Part shown: one piece after another, positions 14,741 through 15,888 of the stretch
Layout of the letters: each line of letters starts with the position of its first letter
How positions within the stretch are numbered: the stretch's first letter is position 1
Assembly: GCA_937900755.1 (NCBI GenBank)
Contig: CALCDN010000251.1
Location: 1 to 15,888 of the forward strand
Reading direction: 5' to 3'
Source: an uncultured Acetobacter sp.
GTDB taxonomy: Bacteria > Pseudomonadota > Alphaproteobacteria > Acetobacterales > Acetobacteraceae
Length of the DNA stretch: 15,888 bases
Translations under genes and position numbers: made by a program
The notes under the pieces: generated by a model
What the model saw: the letters and a program-made list of their open reading frames with translations, nothing else
What the model was told of the DNA's origin: nothing
The model's database searches: none

Positions 14741-14756
14741 TTGACCTGATCGTCAA
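14741..14756. promoter_or_regulatory. Inverted repeat TTGAC-N6-GTCAA upstream of the GGDEF gene
   Basis: A perfect 5-bp inverted repeat with a 6-base spacer, centred about 75 bases before the ATG. TTGACC here also resembles a -35 hexamer, but the nearest -10-like CATAAT is 20 bases away, which is too far. It may be a regulator-binding site; no family is assigned. Confidence 0.25.
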
Positions 14757-14823
14757 CCTGAACGGCCATAATTATTGAGACACCAGACCAGCCTGAACAG
14801 CTGAAGCAGGATAATACCCTTCC

Positions 14824-15780
14824 ATGAACACCGCTCCCCAGCATGGTGAGATCGACTTCAAAACCCTTCCTGACCTGGCAGCCCTGGGGCAAACGCTTTT
14901 CAAGCAGGTTCCGATCGGGACGGTGGTCGTGCGCCTGTCTGACAGCCAGATTATCCTGCGCAATCCAGCCTTCCGCCTTATCGCGGACGACAAGATACCC
15001 ACCATGGCGGGCCTGATCGCCACCAGTTGCGTTGACCCCAAGCAGCAGGAGCAGCTCCGCGCCCAGATCACACGCGCCAAAAGCCGTGCCGATCTGGAGG
15101 AAACCAGCGAACTGCCCGAACTTGTCCTGGACCTGAAGGGCGCGGATGGCAAAATACGCATTGTTCAGCACTATGCGCTCATGTTCCACAAGATGGGCAT
15201 TGCCGTTGGCATTTTTCGCGATATTTCGGACATAAAACGCAAATACCGCGCACTCCAGAAAGACGCCTTTACAGACGAACTGACAGGTGTGGGCAACAGG
15301 CGCGGCCTGATGGAGCGCTGGAGTGAGGAAATAGAGGATGACCCCGCCCAGACGATAGGCTTCCTGATGATCGACCTGGATCAGTTCAAGCCCATCAACG
15401 ATACCTACGGCCATGCCACCGGGGACAACGTGTTGCGCAGTCTGGCCCGCAGGCTCCGCAAAAGCGTGCGCAAAAGCGACTATGTCGTGCGCATGGGCGG
15501 AGATGAGTTTGGTATTCTGCTCCCCGATATTGAGAGCCGGGCCATGCTGGACACAATCAGCAACAAGCTTCTGGCCGCCCTGCGCCGCCCGGTGATTATA
15601 AACTCCCTCAAGCTTACGCTCTCAGGCAGCATTGGCGGGGGGCTTTACCCCGAGGATGGCAAGGACCTTGCCGCGATCATGGTCCATGCCGACCATTCGA
15701 TGTACAGCACGAAAAAGAACATTCCCGCCCGAAAACGCTCTAAAAAACACCCTGTAACCGTCAAGGCTCCCACCCCATAA
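14824..15780 (+). CDS. PAS-GGDEF diguanylate cyclase with intact I-site
   Basis: A 318-residue soluble protein that should make cyclic di-GMP from two GTP. A PAS-like domain occupies about residues 20-135 (ending VGIFRDISDIKRKY), then a GGDEF domain about 145-300: DELTGVGNRRG (151-161), metal-binding Asp184 in LMIDLDQFKPIND, and an active-site GGDEF at 225-229. The product-inhibition I-site RxxD is present as RKSD (216-219), five residues before GGDEF as in PleD, so feedback control is expected. The C-terminus ends in a basic tail. There is no EAL domain and no membrane segment. The ATG is fixed by an in-frame TAA four codons upstream; the ribosome binding site (AGGA, 13 bases away) is weak. 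An FNR-like box lies upstream. Confidence 0.94.
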   Translation: MNTAPQHGEIDFKTLPDLAALGQTLFKQVPIGTVVVRLSDSQIILRNPAFRLIADDKIPTMAGLIATSCVDPKQQEQLRAQITRAKSRADLEETSELPELVLDLKGADGKIRIVQHYALMFHKMGIAVGIFRDISDIKRKYRALQKDAFTDELTGVGNRRGLMERWSEEIEDDPAQTIGFLMIDLDQFKPINDTYGHATGDNVLRSLARRLRKSVRKSDYVVRMGGDEFGILLPDIESRAMLDTISNKLLAALRRPVIINSLKLTLSGSIGGGLYPEDGKDLAAIMVHADHSMYSTKKNIPARKRSKKHPVTVKAPTP

Positions 15781-15888
15781 GGCCGACAGGTCCGGGGCGG
15801 GCCAAGCAAACCCGCATGCGCCCCCCCCGGCCCCCAGGGGCGGGCAGGGTATACATTAAGGGTAGCGGTGGTCCCGCACTCGGGGCAC
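15781..15888. other. 3' tail of the window with no recognised feature
   Basis: 108 bases after the diguanylate cyclase stop, rich in G and C runs (C8 followed by GGCCCCCAGGGGC, which can form a short hairpin without a T-tract). No gene, RNA or adapter sequence was recognised at the right edge. Confidence 0.6.

Larger units (their letters stand above)
14332..14823. other. 492-base spacer between yceI and the diguanylate cyclase gene
   Basis: No convincing gene is visible. The stretch is richer in A+T than its neighbours. It contains the yceI terminator hairpin, a perfect palindrome CCACATGTGG (14602-14611), an FNR-like box (14633-14646), and an inverted repeat TTGAC-N6-GTCAA (14741-14756). 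No tRNA or other recognisable RNA gene was seen. Confidence 0.7.

Noticed and set aside
14741..14772. TTGACC plus CATAAT as a sigma-70 promoter for the GGDEF gene
   Set aside because: The spacer is 20 bases, outside the normal 16-18.
15781..15888. Terminator or tRNA fragment at the right edge
   Set aside because: The G/C-rich hairpin has no T-tract, and no tRNA arms with conserved bases could be placed.
1..15888. CRISPR arrays, defence systems, insertion sequences or a novel mobile system
   Set aside because: No regularly spaced repeats, transposase, integrase or defence-type genes were found. The window is explained by a known hydrogenase cluster and two common gene families.

Overview
The window is dominated by a leftward (minus-strand) hydrogen-uptake gene cluster, about 13.4 kb, followed on the right by two rightward genes unrelated to it by family. 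The gene order read along the minus strand is hupT-hupU-hupV-hypF-hupS-hupL-hupC-hupD-hupF-hupG-hupH-hupIJ. As I recall it, this is the order of the Rhodobacter capsulatus hup locus. Together with the high G+C content it points to an alphaproteobacterium. An acetic-acid-bacterium relative is a guess I cannot test here. Bases 1-18 match the Tn5/Nextera mosaic-end adapter, so the left edge is a library or assembly boundary and not genomic sequence. The genes expected next (hupK, hypAB, a hupR/hoxA-type regulator, hypCDE) would lie beyond it.

Region by region. (a) 7273-13447: sensing unit hupT (PAS histidine kinase), hupU and hupV (H2-sensing regulatory hydrogenase) and hypF (cyanide-ligand synthesis), tightly packed. 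(b) 3418-7089: structural unit hupS, hupL and hupC, i.e. a Tat-exported membrane-bound uptake hydrogenase and its cytochrome b. It is preceded by a clear sigma-54 (-24/-12) promoter and followed by a strong hairpin terminator. (c) 21-3201: maturation unit hupD, hupF, hupG, hupH and hupIJ, with its own sigma-54-type promoter that matches the hupS promoter at 13 of 16 positions. (d) 13448-13713: divergent intergenic region. (e) 13714-14331: yceI-family secreted protein, then a hairpin terminator. (f) 14332-14823: AT-richer spacer with an FNR-like box. (g) 14824-15780: PAS-GGDEF diguanylate cyclase. (h) 15781-15888: short 3' tail with nothing I recognise.

How the genes work together (family knowledge plus inference). 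HupUV senses H2 and signals to HupT, which would control a response regulator outside the window. That regulator would act on the two sigma-54 promoters. HupSL oxidises H2 in the periplasm and passes electrons through HupC to the quinone pool. HypF and the HupD-J proteins assemble and process the enzyme. The sequence shows residue differences between the two hydrogenases. HupS has the six-cysteine proximal-cluster pattern of O2-tolerant enzymes, whereas HupU has the standard four. HupV has the bulky Ile/Phe gas-channel residues of O2-insensitive sensors, whereas HupL has Val/Leu.

The system as a whole is a known type. The less expected parts are the paired sigma-54 promoters with a terminator between structural and maturation genes, the rubredoxin-HybE fusion (HupIJ), and the possible oxygen-responsive site in front of the diguanylate cyclase.
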